Source: Flavobacteriales bacterium
GTDB taxonomy: Bacteria > Bacteroidota > Bacteroidia > Flavobacteriales_G > Salibacteraceae
Reading direction: 5' to 3'
Assembly: GCA_003499525.1 (NCBI GenBank)
Contig: DNTB01000069.1
Location: 62,001 to 126,000, forward strand
Length of the DNA stretch: 64,000 bases
Every line of letters begins with the position of its first letter. Positions within the stretch are counted from its first letter, which is position 1. The translations under genes and the position numbers were made by a program. The notes beneath the pieces were generated by a model. That model made no database searches and was not told the DNA's origin. It was given only the letters and a program-made list of their open reading frames with translations. This document shows, one piece after another, positions 43,869 to 53,177 of the stretch.

Positions 43869-46800
43869 ATGGCTTTGAATAAAGACAACAAACCATCAAG
43901 TGACTTTAAGAAAATTACCATTTCGCTGGCAAGTCCGGAAAAAATTCTGGAATCTTCAAGCGGAGAGGTCTTAAAGCCCGAAACCATAAACTACCGCACC
44001 TACAAACCCGAGAGAGACGGATTGTTTTGTGAGAGAATCTTTGGGCCAATCAAAGACTACGAATGTCATTGCGGCAAGTACAAGAGAATCCGTTATAAAG
44101 GTATTGTATGTGACCGATGTGGTGTGGAAGTGACCGAGAAGAAGGTACGTCGGGAGAGAATGGGGCATATTTCTTTGGTAGTCCCAGTAGCTCACATCTG
44201 GTATTTCAAATCCTTACCTAATAAAATTGGATATTTATTAGGTCTTCCATCTAAAAAGTTAGACGGCATTATTTACTACGAGCGCTATGTTGTAATTAAT
44301 GTTGGTGTAGCAACAAAAGCAGATGGTGAACCCCTTGAATATCTTGAGTTCCTTACTGAAGAAGAATATCTGGATATTCTGGATAGAATTCCCAGAGAGA
44401 ATCAATACCTCGAAGATTCTGACCCCGATAAGTTCATCGCCAAAATGGGGGCAGAAGCATTGCATGACCTTTTAGCTCGATTGGATTTAGATCAATTGTC
44501 CTATGACCTTAGACATAAGGCCAATACAGAAACTTCACAACAGAGGAAAAATGAAGCACTAAAACGTCTTCAGGTAGTAGAGGCTTTCAGAAATGCTAAT
44601 ACCAGGATGGAAAACCGTCCCGAGTGGATGATTGTAAAAGTGGTTCCGGTCATTCCTCCGGAATTGAGACCGCTGGTTCCATTGGATGGCGGGCGTTTTG
44701 CGACTTCTGACCTTAACGATCTGTATCGACGAGTAATCATTCGAAATAACCGGCTAAAAAGACTGATCGAGATCAAAGCTCCTGAAGTTATACTCCGTAA
44801 TGAGAAAAGGATGCTTCAGGAAGCTGTAGACAGTCTATTTGACAATAGTCGAAAATCAAGTGCCGTCAAAACGGACTCAAACAGAGCCTTAAAATCACTT
44901 TCCGATTCGCTAAAAGGAAAGCAAGGGAGGTTCCGTCAAAACCTTCTTGGAAAGAGAGTTGATTATTCTGCACGATCGGTAATTGTTGTAGGACCGGAGC
45001 TTCAAATGCACGAATGTGGTCTGCCAAAAGGGATCGCGGCCGAGCTGTATAAGCCCTTCATTATTAGAAAATTAATAGAAAGAGGCATAGTTAAAACAGT
45101 GAAGTCCGCTAAGAAAATTGTGGACAGAAAAGAACCCGTTGTATGGGACATTCTGGAAAATGTGCTTAAGGGACATCCCGTACTATTGAACCGGGCACCA
45201 ACGCTACACAGGTTAGGTATTCAGGCATTCCAGCCTAAACTTGTTGAAGGCAAGGCCATCCAATTACACCCATTGGCATGTACTGCTTTTAACGCCGATT
45301 TCGACGGTGATCAGATGGCTGTCCACCTTCCGTTAGGAAATGCAGCTATTCTGGAAGCGCAGTTGTTGATGCTCGGCTCACATAATATTCTGAATCCTGC
45401 TAACGGAGCGCCAATTACCGTTCCGTCTCAGGACATGGTTCTTGGATTGTACTACATCACCAAACCAAGAACATCAAGTAAGGAAAGAGTCGTAAAAGGT
45501 GAAGGCAGAATTTTCTATTCCACTGAGGAAGTGGAAATCGCCTTTAATGAAAAGCAGCTTGATCTTAATGCCGTCATTAAATGCAGACTTCCTATTAAGC
45601 AAGAGGACGGTTCAATCAAACCAGAGTTGATAGAAACGACTTGTGGGAGGGTGCTATTTAATAAAGTAGTTCCTGAAGAAGCTGGATTCATCAATGAGCT
45701 ATTGACCAAAAAATCGCTCAGGAATATCATTGGTGATATTTTGAAAACCAGTGGTATCGACCGATGTGCACAATTCCTTGATGATATCAAGCAACTTGGT
45801 TTCTACTGGGCATTCAAAGGAGGATTATCCTTTAATATAGATGATGTCATTATCCCGGATGAAAAAGATACTCTTATCGAAAAGGCTCAAGGCCAGGTAG
45901 ATGAGATTATGGGTAACTATAACATGGGATTGATCACGAACAATGAGCGTTATAATCAGATCATAGATGTCTGGACTCATACCAATTCCAAGTTGACAAA
46001 TATCTTGATGAACAAGTTGAAAAATGATAATCAGGGTTTCAACTCCATCTTCATGATGTTTGATTCTGGTGCTCGTGGTTCGAAAGAGCAAATTCGTCAG
46101 CTAGCTGGTATGAGGGGACTCATGGCAAAACCAAGAAAATCCGGGGCTTCTGGAGGGTCTATCATTGAGAACCCTATTCTGGCAAACTTCAAAGAAGGAC
46201 TGTCGGTACTTGAGTACTTTATATCAACTCACGGGGCACGTAAAGGTCTGGCCGATACAGCCCTGAAAACAGCGGATGCGGGTTATTTGACACGTCGTTT
46301 GGTTGACGTAGCTCAAGACGTAGTTATTACAGCGGAAGACTGCGGAACACTGCGCGGATTGACGGCTACTGCACTTCGGAAGAATGAGGAAATTGTAGAG
46401 ACTTTGTACGACAGAATTTTGGGTAGAACCTCAGTTCATGATATCTACAATCCCGAAACAGATGAGTTGATCGTTGAAGCCGGACAGCAGATTACCGAAA
46501 ATCTCGCGAGAAATATCACCAAGGCGGGCATTGAATCTGTTGAAATCAGATCAGTACTGACATGTGAGACGGAGCGTGGTGTTTGCTCCACATGTTATGG
46601 ACGAAACCTGGCATCCGGTCAGATGGTTCAAAAAGGAGAGGCTGTAGGTGTAATTGCAGCACAGTCCATTGGTGAACCGGGTACACAGCTCACTTTAAGA
46701 ACCTTCCACGTGGGGGGTACCGCAACCAACATTGCAGCCGAGAATGCTATCATTGCCAAATTTGATGGAAAGCTCGAATTTGATGAACTGAAAACGGTTG

Positions 46801-48182
46801 AAAGAGAGAATGAAGTAAGTGAGAAAGATCACGTTGTTATAGGAAGATCAGGGGAAGTCAGAATATTGGATACAAAAACCAATCTGCCACTGATGACGAA
46901 TATTATTCCTTACGGATCCATTCTTCAAGCTAAGGGCAAGAAGAGCGTCAAGAAGGGAGATATTATTTGTGCATGGGATCCATACAATGCCGTAATCCTG
47001 AGTGAGTTTGAAGGATCAATTTCATACGAAAACATCATTGATGGTCTGACTTTCCGAGAAGAATCCGATGAACAAACCGGATTCCGTGAGAAAGTAATTG
47101 TTGAACGAAAAGACAAGAAGAAAATTCCCGCACTCAAGATTATGAATCGCGACAATGTGATGGTGAGAAACTACAACTTACCTGTAGGAGCTCATATCAT
47201 TGTTGAAGAGGGAGAAAAAGTATTCCCAGGAAAGATTCTTGCCAAAATCCCGCGTGTTGCCGGTAAATCCGGAGACATCACAGGGGGGCTTCCAAGAGTT
47301 ACGGAACTCTTTGAGGCCAGAAACCCGTCAAACCCTGCAACAGTATCGGAGATTGACGGTATCGTTTCATTTGGTAAGATCAAGAGAGGTAACCAGGAAA
47401 TTATCATTGAGTCCAAAACAGGTGAGATTAAAAAATATCTGGTTTCCCTATCCAAGCACATACTCGTTCAGGAAAATGACTTTGTGAAAGCAGGTCAACC
47501 ACTGTCCGACGGCGCTACCACACCCTCCGATATTCTACAGATCAAAGGTCCATCAGCGGTACAGGAATATCTGGTAAATGAGATCCAGGAGGTATATCGG
47601 TTGCAGGGCGTAAAAATCAACGATAAACACTTTGAAGTCATTGTAAGACAAATGATGCGTAAGGTAGAGATTGTTGATGCTGGTGACACTCAATTTCTTG
47701 AAAAGCAATTAGTGAATAAGACTGATTTTGCTCGGGAAAATGATTGGATTTACGGTCGAATGGTAGTTATCGATGAAGGTGAATCTACAGAATTGAAAAA
47801 AGGACAAATTGTTACGGCAAGAAAGCTACGAGATGAAAACTCGAACTTGAGACGTAAGGACCTTAAGCTTGTTGAAGCCAGAGAGGCGCTTCCTTCAACA
47901 TCGAAACCCGTTCTACAAGGGATTACCAGATCATCACTTCAAACAGATAGCTTCATTTCAGCGGCTTCCTTCCAGGAAACAACTAAAGTACTCAACGAGG
48001 CGGCTGTTAAAGGCAAAGAAGATGACCTGAAAGGTTTGAAGGAAAATGTTATTGTCGGGCACTTAATTCCCGCAGGAACAGGACTTCAGGAGTATCAGAA
48101 TCTTATCGTCGGGTCTCAGGAAGAGTACGATGCACTTATTGCATCAGAAACGAAAAGAGAAGAAGTTAATACTACATATTAA
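43869..48182 (+). CDS. rpoC: DNA-directed RNA polymerase subunit beta'
   Basis: 1437 aa. N-terminal zinc finger CHCGKYKRIRYKGIVCDRCG, active-site NADFDGDQMAVHLPL binding Mg2+, bridge-helix and trigger-loop blocks (ISTHGARKGLADTALKTADAGYLTRR, GTQLTLRTFHVGGTA), and second zinc site CETERGVCSTCYG. Ends with an acidic tail. Followed by a strong hairpin terminator and DUF3467. Confidence 0.99.
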   Translation: MALNKDNKPSSDFKKITISLASPEKILESSSGEVLKPETINYRTYKPERDGLFCERIFGPIKDYECHCGKYKRIRYKGIVCDRCGVEVTEKKVRRERMGHISLVVPVAHIWYFKSLPNKIGYLLGLPSKKLDGIIYYERYVVINVGVATKADGEPLEYLEFLTEEEYLDILDRIPRENQYLEDSDPDKFIAKMGAEALHDLLARLDLDQLSYDLRHKANTETSQQRKNEALKRLQVVEAFRNANTRMENRPEWMIVKVVPVIPPELRPLVPLDGGRFATSDLNDLYRRVIIRNNRLKRLIEIKAPEVILRNEKRMLQEAVDSLFDNSRKSSAVKTDSNRALKSLSDSLKGKQGRFRQNLLGKRVDYSARSVIVVGPELQMHECGLPKGIAAELYKPFIIRKLIERGIVKTVKSAKKIVDRKEPVVWDILENVLKGHPVLLNRAPTLHRLGIQAFQPKLVEGKAIQLHPLACTAFNADFDGDQMAVHLPLGNAAILEAQLLMLGSHNILNPANGAPITVPSQDMVLGLYYITKPRTSSKERVVKGEGRIFYSTEEVEIAFNEKQLDLNAVIKCRLPIKQEDGSIKPELIETTCGRVLFNKVVPEEAGFINELLTKKSLRNIIGDILKTSGIDRCAQFLDDIKQLGFYWAFKGGLSFNIDDVIIPDEKDTLIEKAQGQVDEIMGNYNMGLITNNERYNQIIDVWTHTNSKLTNILMNKLKNDNQGFNSIFMMFDSGARGSKEQIRQLAGMRGLMAKPRKSGASGGSIIENPILANFKEGLSVLEYFISTHGARKGLADTALKTADAGYLTRRLVDVAQDVVITAEDCGTLRGLTATALRKNEEIVETLYDRILGRTSVHDIYNPETDELIVEAGQQITENLARNITKAGIESVEIRSVLTCETERGVCSTCYGRNLASGQMVQKGEAVGVIAAQSIGEPGTQLTLRTFHVGGTATNIAAENAIIAKFDGKLEFDELKTVERENEVSEKDHVVIGRSGEVRILDTKTNLPLMTNIIPYGSILQAKGKKSVKKGDIICAWDPYNAVILSEFEGSISYENIIDGLTFREESDEQTGFREKVIVERKDKKKIPALKIMNRDNVMVRNYNLPVGAHIIVEEGEKVFPGKILAKIPRVAGKSGDITGGLPRVTELFEARNPSNPATVSEIDGIVSFGKIKRGNQEIIIESKTGEIKKYLVSLSKHILVQENDFVKAGQPLSDGATTPSDILQIKGPSAVQEYLVNEIQEVYRLQGVKINDKHFEVIVRQMMRKVEIVDAGDTQFLEKQLVNKTDFARENDWIYGRMVVIDEGESTELKKGQIVTARKLRDENSNLRRKDLKLVEAREALPSTSKPVLQGITRSSLQTDSFISAASFQETTKVLNEAAVKGKEDDLKGLKENVIVGHLIPAGTGLQEYQNLIVGSQEEYDALIASETKREEVNTTY

Positions 48183-48190
48183 TCAAATAA

Positions 48191-48219
48191 AACCCCGCTT
48201 TTAAGCGGGGTTCATTTTT
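48191..48219 (+). terminator. Rho-independent terminator after rpoC
   Basis: AACCCCGC (48191-48198), six-base loop, GCGGGGTT (48205-48212), then CATTTTTA. Eight perfect pairs. The DUF3467 ATG follows only 2 nt after it, so that gene needs read-through or its transcript starts within rpoC. Confidence 0.8.
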
Positions 48220-48221
48220 AC

Positions 48222-48551
48222 ATGGCCGATCAGGAAAATAAGCAGGAATTGAAGGCAGGTCAATTGAATATTGAACTGTCAGAGGAAATGGCGGAAGGGA
48301 AATATGCAAACCTTGCCATTCTTACTCACTCGCATGCGGAATTTATCATTGATTTTGTTCAGATTATGCCGGGAGCACCCAAAGCAAAAGTGAAAAGCAG
48401 GATCATTCTTACTCCGCAGCATGCGAAAAGATTGCTCGGAGCTCTTAATGATAACATTTCGAAATACGAGCAACAGCACGGAGCAATCCAGGATACTGAT
48501 CCTAATCAGGGAATACCAATGAATTTTGGAGGCCCTACCACTCAGGCTTAG
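48222..48551 (+). CDS. DUF3467 family protein
   Basis: 109 aa, small and cytoplasmic. LNIELSEEMAEGKYANLAILTHSHAEFIIDFVQIMPG and AKVKSRIILTPQHAKRLLGALNDNISKYEQQHG are the DUF3467 pattern (two strands and a long helix), followed by a short polar tail. Function unknown. It lies directly behind the rpoC terminator and its TAG abuts the stop codon of the convergent patatin gene with no gap. The rpoC neighbourhood hints at a link with transcription, but that is inference. Confidence 0.85.
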   Translation: MADQENKQELKAGQLNIELSEEMAEGKYANLAILTHSHAEFIIDFVQIMPGAPKAKVKSRIILTPQHAKRLLGALNDNISKYEQQHGAIQDTDPNQGIPMNFGGPTTQA

Positions 48552-50876
48552 TTAGCGATAGACCCTCCTGTTGAACAGGATATAGCCAAAGTTTAGGAGG
48601 AAAGTTACTGGCTCCTCGTCTTCCAGACTAATGTCTGGATTGTCATAGTAGTAATTCACGGAAAAGCTCAGTGGTCCGAGGAATGACTCGTAAACAACTG
48701 TTCCTGAAAGGATGGTATACCTGCTTTTCCATGGATCGTCTAAACTGGTGGACTGATCCTCATTCCGAACGAAAGCCTGGTAGGGTTGAAAAACGTAGAA
48801 CTCAGACCTGAATTGAAAATTTCGGAAGGGTTTGTACACAAACTTCACACCACCTGCAAGAAATTGATTGGCGTGAAAAGACTCTAAAAAAAGCGTTCGA
48901 CTGTCTGGAGTGGGTTTAAAGTAGGGGGCTTGAATAACAGTAGCGGTATAGTTGTTGAAGAAAATTTGCGAGGAGTAAACGCCCTCTGCCAGTACACCCA
49001 TGCGTAGTTTTTGAGAGAGCCTGAAGTACTGATCATAGCTGGCCCTGAGCATAAAAAAGGAGTTTTCAATACCTCTTTTCTTTTCTGTAGTGGATGTGGA
49101 CCCAGGAGAATAGTCTTCTTCGCCACCCACAAATGTAGCTTTCAGTAAGACTTTTCTTCCCTGATAAGGATATTGTCTACGGTTCAAATCATTGCCTTCT
49201 ATGAGCGTTTCAATGGTCAGCCCCATGTAATTGGACTCATCGGTAGTATCCGATGGTGAAAAGTCTTTTTCCTGATAGTAATAATTGCGTTGTTGAAAGT
49301 AGTAGACTCCGTTTCTCCAGCGGAGTTTATTGCCGATACCTATCCCAAAATCCAGGCCAGTGAGCCATTCTTGTTCGATAATGAAATTCGGCTTGTTTTC
49401 TATAAACAAGTTCGCGGTTCGGCTTTCAAACCAGTTCCAGCTGTTGACGGTAAACAATGGACGGATGTAAAAAGGTAACTTTGTGGGAAACTCAAATTTG
49501 AAATTAGCCGAACCACTGCGATAGAATCGGCCGAAGTATACATTGGCACGGGTATGAAAACCAACCCTTCCTAAATGACTATAGCTTAATGCTAGAAATC
49601 CCGTAGAGACTGGTCGTGAAGCTAAGTTACCGCCAATGTCCACTTCAAGAGATCTTCTTGGGCTTGCATGGATACGGAATTCATATGTGGAATCCTCTCG
49701 GATTCGCATTTCTGGAAAAACAGAGTTTACGTACTTCTCCTGAAACAACCTGAAATAGTTTCTCTTTGCTTTTTCCAATGAAAGAGTAGATTCCGTTTTT
49801 TTCCTTCTTTCAATTATGCTCAATGCATATTCTGATTGTCTTTCTGTCAATCCGGTTATCGCAAACTGCGAGAATTCGACCTTTTTATTTCTTTTACGAA
49901 TGAATTTTTCCCTTCGTTCATCGTGGTCTATTCTATTATCGGCATCCAACCAGCTCAGTATCGTATCGATTTTTGTAAGGGTCGTGGCATATCCGGAGTC
50001 GATGCACTCCTCCGCTTTTTCAAAAGCAAATGTTCCAAAGTCATTCCCCGGTTCAATAACCATACCTTGCTCGCAATCAATTTCATACTTAGAGGGTTTG
50101 GTAACAATGCTGATGAGTTGAGAAAAGAGATCTTCAGGATCTGGTGGTGGAGAATTTTCCGAAACATTGCTACCTATGACGATGTCCGGGTTAAATTCAT
50201 TGCACATAACATCTGAGGGAAAGTTGTTGTAAATCCCTCCATCGTACATAAGCTTACCGTCCACTTCAATCGGTCGAAAGAAAAGAGGATAGGTCAAAGA
50301 TGATCGCACCGCAGTATTTAAGTTACCTGACCTAAAGATATGGTCCGTTTTAGTGGTAATATCTGCGGCAACGCATCGAAAAGGAAGCATGAGGTTGTCG
50401 AAATCATAATTTGAAAGAGCTCCTGCCGGACCCAAAGTGGCCATCATAGAAAAGTCACTGGGTTCTGCAGACACAATCCTGGAGGGTAGCATTGTTCTCA
50501 ATGTACTGTCTCTCTTAAAGCGCACTGGAATAATCGTGGCATCTGATTTCTCGTTCGGAAAAAAGTAGATGTACTCATTCGGAATACGCCCTGATGCATA
50601 GTCAAGGAAAGTGCGCGAAGTAAAAAATACTTCCATCTCAGCAGGAGACTGACCACTGGCATATAGCGCTCCAACTAGCGCTCCCATAGATGTTGCTGTG
50701 ATGTAATCGATAGGGATGTGATGCTCTTCAAGGGCTTTGATCACCCCGATATGAGCAAGAGCATCAGCACCTCCTCCACTGAGCACAAGGCCTACCTTTT
50801 GAGCACTTACATGAGCATTTGTCAACATCAAAGTGATCAGCAGGAAGAGAATAATTTTACCGAACCCTGTTCTCAT
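48552..50876 (-). CDS. Patatin-like phospholipase with C-terminal outer-membrane barrel
   Basis: 774 aa. Signal peptide to about residue 25, patatin domain about 27-300, POTRA-like region about 330-400, then a BamA-like barrel (about 410-774) ending in a hydrophobic strand with a terminal Tyr-Arg. Nucleophile S63 lies in ATSMGALVG and the dyad Asp D212 in YDGGIYNNFPSD. Deviations: the G-x-S-x-G motif reads A-T-S-M-G and the oxyanion loop reads GGGADALAHIG where GGGAKG is usual. Resembles PlpD-type self-secreting lipases. Downstream of a PLP enzyme and a LolC/E permease in one minus-strand run; activity is uncertain. Confidence 0.87.
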   Translation of the reverse strand: MRTGFGKIILFLLITLMLTNAHVSAQKVGLVLSGGGADALAHIGVIKALEEHHIPIDYITATSMGALVGALYASGQSPAEMEVFFTSRTFLDYASGRIPNEYIYFFPNEKSDATIIPVRFKRDSTLRTMLPSRIVSAEPSDFSMMATLGPAGALSNYDFDNLMLPFRCVAADITTKTDHIFRSGNLNTAVRSSLTYPLFFRPIEVDGKLMYDGGIYNNFPSDVMCNEFNPDIVIGSNVSENSPPPDPEDLFSQLISIVTKPSKYEIDCEQGMVIEPGNDFGTFAFEKAEECIDSGYATTLTKIDTILSWLDADNRIDHDERREKFIRKRNKKVEFSQFAITGLTERQSEYALSIIERRKKTESTLSLEKAKRNYFRLFQEKYVNSVFPEMRIREDSTYEFRIHASPRRSLEVDIGGNLASRPVSTGFLALSYSHLGRVGFHTRANVYFGRFYRSGSANFKFEFPTKLPFYIRPLFTVNSWNWFESRTANLFIENKPNFIIEQEWLTGLDFGIGIGNKLRWRNGVYYFQQRNYYYQEKDFSPSDTTDESNYMGLTIETLIEGNDLNRRQYPYQGRKVLLKATFVGGEEDYSPGSTSTTEKKRGIENSFFMLRASYDQYFRLSQKLRMGVLAEGVYSSQIFFNNYTATVIQAPYFKPTPDSRTLFLESFHANQFLAGGVKFVYKPFRNFQFRSEFYVFQPYQAFVRNEDQSTSLDDPWKSRYTILSGTVVYESFLGPLSFSVNYYYDNPDISLEDEEPVTFLLNFGYILFNRRVYR

Positions 50877-50894
50877 AAGGCGGCGGCTAAGTTA

Positions 50895-51884
50895 TCAGAT
50901 AAAGCCCTGAGCTTTCATCCATTCATCATTATAAACTTTCCCGACATATCGACTTCCGTGGTCATGAAATAGAACGACAGAAAAACTGTCTTCTGTGAGT
51001 TCGTCCTTTAATTGCCGCAGTCCCTGAAAAGAAGAACCACAGGAATATCCGAGGAATAGCCCTTCTTTCCGGGCCAATTCTCTGGTGGCCAGTGCCCCGT
51101 CCTTATCGGTTACCTTTTCAAAGCGGTCTATAAGATCAAAAGAAACATTAGCCGGAATAATGTCTTCTCCAATACCTTCCGTAATATATGGGTATATCTC
51201 AGCCTCGTCGAACTCTCCCGTTTCATGATATTTTTTAAAAACTGAACCGTACGAATCGACCCCCCATATTTTGATATTAGGGTTCTTACCCTTCAGATAT
51301 TTAGCCACACCTGAAATCGTACCACCAGTTCCAACCCCTACCACAAAATGGGTGATTTTACCCTCAGTCTGTTCCCAGATTTCTGGTCCGGTTGATTCAT
51401 AATGAGCTTGTCGGTTAGCTAGATTATCATATTGATTTGGAAAGAAACTGTTGGGTATTTCCTGGCTCAATCTTCGAGCAACAGAATAATAGGATTCGGG
51501 ATCATCAGGTTCAACATTTGTTGGACAAACAATAACCTCAGCACCCATCGCCTTTAACACATCAATTTTTTCCTTAGACTGTTTGTCAGTAGTAGTGAAT
51601 ATCGTTTTATATCCTTTAACAATAGCAGCAAGAGCTATACCCATGCCGGTATTACCGGAAGTACATTCAATTACCGTTCCGCTCGGCTTCAGAAGTCCTT
51701 GATCTTCAGCTACTTCTATCATTTTGAGTCCCATGCGGTCTTTTACGGAATTCCCCGGATTGAAGTACTCCACTTTTGCGTATACCAGACCTGGAATTTC
51801 CGCTGCAATCTCGTTCAACCTGATCAGCGGAGTATGACCAATGGCCTCAGTAATGTTGTTATAAACACGGTTTTGGTGTCCCAT
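50895..51884 (-). CDS. PLP-dependent cysteine synthase / cystathionine beta-synthase family enzyme
   Basis: 329 aa. K48 in NPGNSVKDRMG binds PLP; ECTSGNTGMGIALA and VGTGGTISGVAKYLK bind the phosphate. NVEPDDPESYYSVARRL and WGVDSYGSV resemble cystathionine beta-synthase more than CysK. No C-terminal CBS domain pair is present. It makes cystathionine or cysteine from serine derivatives; the exact acceptor cannot be told from sequence alone. Begins 1 nt after the permease stop; patatin gene follows after 18 nt. Confidence 0.88.
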   Translation of the reverse strand: MGHQNRVYNNITEAIGHTPLIRLNEIAAEIPGLVYAKVEYFNPGNSVKDRMGLKMIEVAEDQGLLKPSGTVIECTSGNTGMGIALAAIVKGYKTIFTTTDKQSKEKIDVLKAMGAEVIVCPTNVEPDDPESYYSVARRLSQEIPNSFFPNQYDNLANRQAHYESTGPEIWEQTEGKITHFVVGVGTGGTISGVAKYLKGKNPNIKIWGVDSYGSVFKKYHETGEFDEAEIYPYITEGIGEDIIPANVSFDLIDRFEKVTDKDGALATRELARKEGLFLGYSCGSSFQGLRQLKDELTEDSFSVVLFHDHGSRYVGKVYNDEWMKAQGFI

Positions 51885-51885
51885 A

Positions 51886-53124
51886 TTAATTAAATTGTAT
51901 GGATTCAGTTGGCTTTATTCGGGTAATGATATATGAAGGAATGAATAGAACTATGATACACAGTAATAGGGTAAATGAATTCAGAGCAAAGATATCAGTG
52001 AACTGAAATTCAATGGGTACATGCGGTATGTAATAGGTTTCCTGAGGTAGTTTGATAACTTTCAAATACTTCTGAACCAGAGCTACACTTAGCCCGATCA
52101 AATTACCCCAGAATAACCCCATGATGATGAGATATCCAGCCAGATAAACGAATACTTTGCGAATACTCCAATTTACAGCTCCAAGAGCCTTAAGTATTCC
52201 TATCATTCTCATTCGGTTTAAAATGAGTATTAGCAGTGCAGAAGACATGTTTATACTAGCGACTAAAATCATAAGCCCTATGATGATATAAACATTGACA
52301 TCCTGCAGTTCCAGCCAACCGAAGATATCGCTGTGCCGGCTTACAATTGTTGTCGAGCGAAGCTCAAAAGGCAGGCTTTCAAAGATGATGTCGTTTGTGG
52401 CAAACAGGTCATCATAATTATTCAAATTAATCTCGAACCCACCAACTTCATCATCGTTCCAGTCATTGAGTTTTTGCACATAGGTAATATCGCCAAAAAC
52501 GAATAAATCGTCAAAGCCTTCGAGACCGGTTTGATAAATTCCAGATAGAACAAACTTTCTGGGTCTTGGCTTGTCATTCTTTACAAAGTAGACGGTTATA
52601 CCGTCACCGATTTCGAGGTTTAGTTTATTGGCTATTTCTCTGGAAATGAGAACAGAATCAGTAGATCTGCTGTAGCTAAACCTGGGGATTTGTCCTTCTT
52701 CAAGACCCTCCTCGAAAAAACGCCAGTTGTAATCTTCAGATACCCCTTTGAAAACCACACCGTGTATCTCACTTTTTGTTTTTACTATTCCAGCCTTCTG
52801 AGCAAATACCTGTATGTTGTCGACGGATTCCAGCGTGTCCACTTCGGGATAGAACGGTTGATCAATTTTTATGGGAAAGCCTTCGTAGGAATCTGAGGTC
52901 TGTATATTGGTAATCTGAATATGTCCACCAAAGCCAATGACTTTCTTCCTAATCTCTCGTTGAAACCCCTGTACAATAGAAACAGAGAGCAACATCACTA
53001 TCATGCTGATTGCAATACCTGCAATGGCAATTCTTATGATGGTTCTAATATTACCAATTTGAGCTCCGGTGTCGCTTTGGCGCGCGGTTATCATTTTCCA
53101 TGCTGTAAATCGTTCGAAGTTCAA
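51886..53124 (-). CDS. ABC transporter permease of the LolC/LolE-FtsX type
   Basis: 412 aa. N-terminal TM (IRIAIAGIAISMIVMLLSVSIVQGF, about 30-54), large periplasmic MacB-like domain (about 55-265), then three TM helices (VYIIIGLMILVASINMSSALLILIL; VYLAGYLIIMGLFWGNLIGLSVAL; FTLLLCIIVLFIPSYIITRIKPTESIQ). The family releases lipoproteins from the inner membrane with LolD. The ATPase is not adjacent, so it must be encoded elsewhere. One nt upstream of the PLP enzyme gene; divergent from the NamZ-like gene with a 53-nt gap. Confidence 0.88.
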   Translation of the reverse strand: MNFERFTAWKMITARQSDTGAQIGNIRTIIRIAIAGIAISMIVMLLSVSIVQGFQREIRKKVIGFGGHIQITNIQTSDSYEGFPIKIDQPFYPEVDTLESVDNIQVFAQKAGIVKTKSEIHGVVFKGVSEDYNWRFFEEGLEEGQIPRFSYSRSTDSVLISREIANKLNLEIGDGITVYFVKNDKPRPRKFVLSGIYQTGLEGFDDLFVFGDITYVQKLNDWNDDEVGGFEINLNNYDDLFATNDIIFESLPFELRSTTIVSRHSDIFGWLELQDVNVYIIIGLMILVASINMSSALLILILNRMRMIGILKALGAVNWSIRKVFVYLAGYLIIMGLFWGNLIGLSVALVQKYLKVIKLPQETYYIPHVPIEFQFTDIFALNSFTLLLCIIVLFIPSYIITRIKPTESIQFN

Positions 53125-53144
53125 GCGACAAATATTTGATGTAG

Positions 53145-53152
53145 TATGTTTG
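53145..53152 (+). promoter_or_regulatory. Candidate -7 element for the NamZ-like gene
   Basis: TATGTTTG, an exact TAnnTTTG match 26-33 nt before the TTG start. On the other strand the nearby CAAATATT (53129-53136) reads AATATTTG, one base off the same consensus and facing the permease gene, though it lies only a few nt from that start. Confidence 0.4.
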
Positions 53153-53177
53153 GCACAATATTACAAGTAAACAGCCT

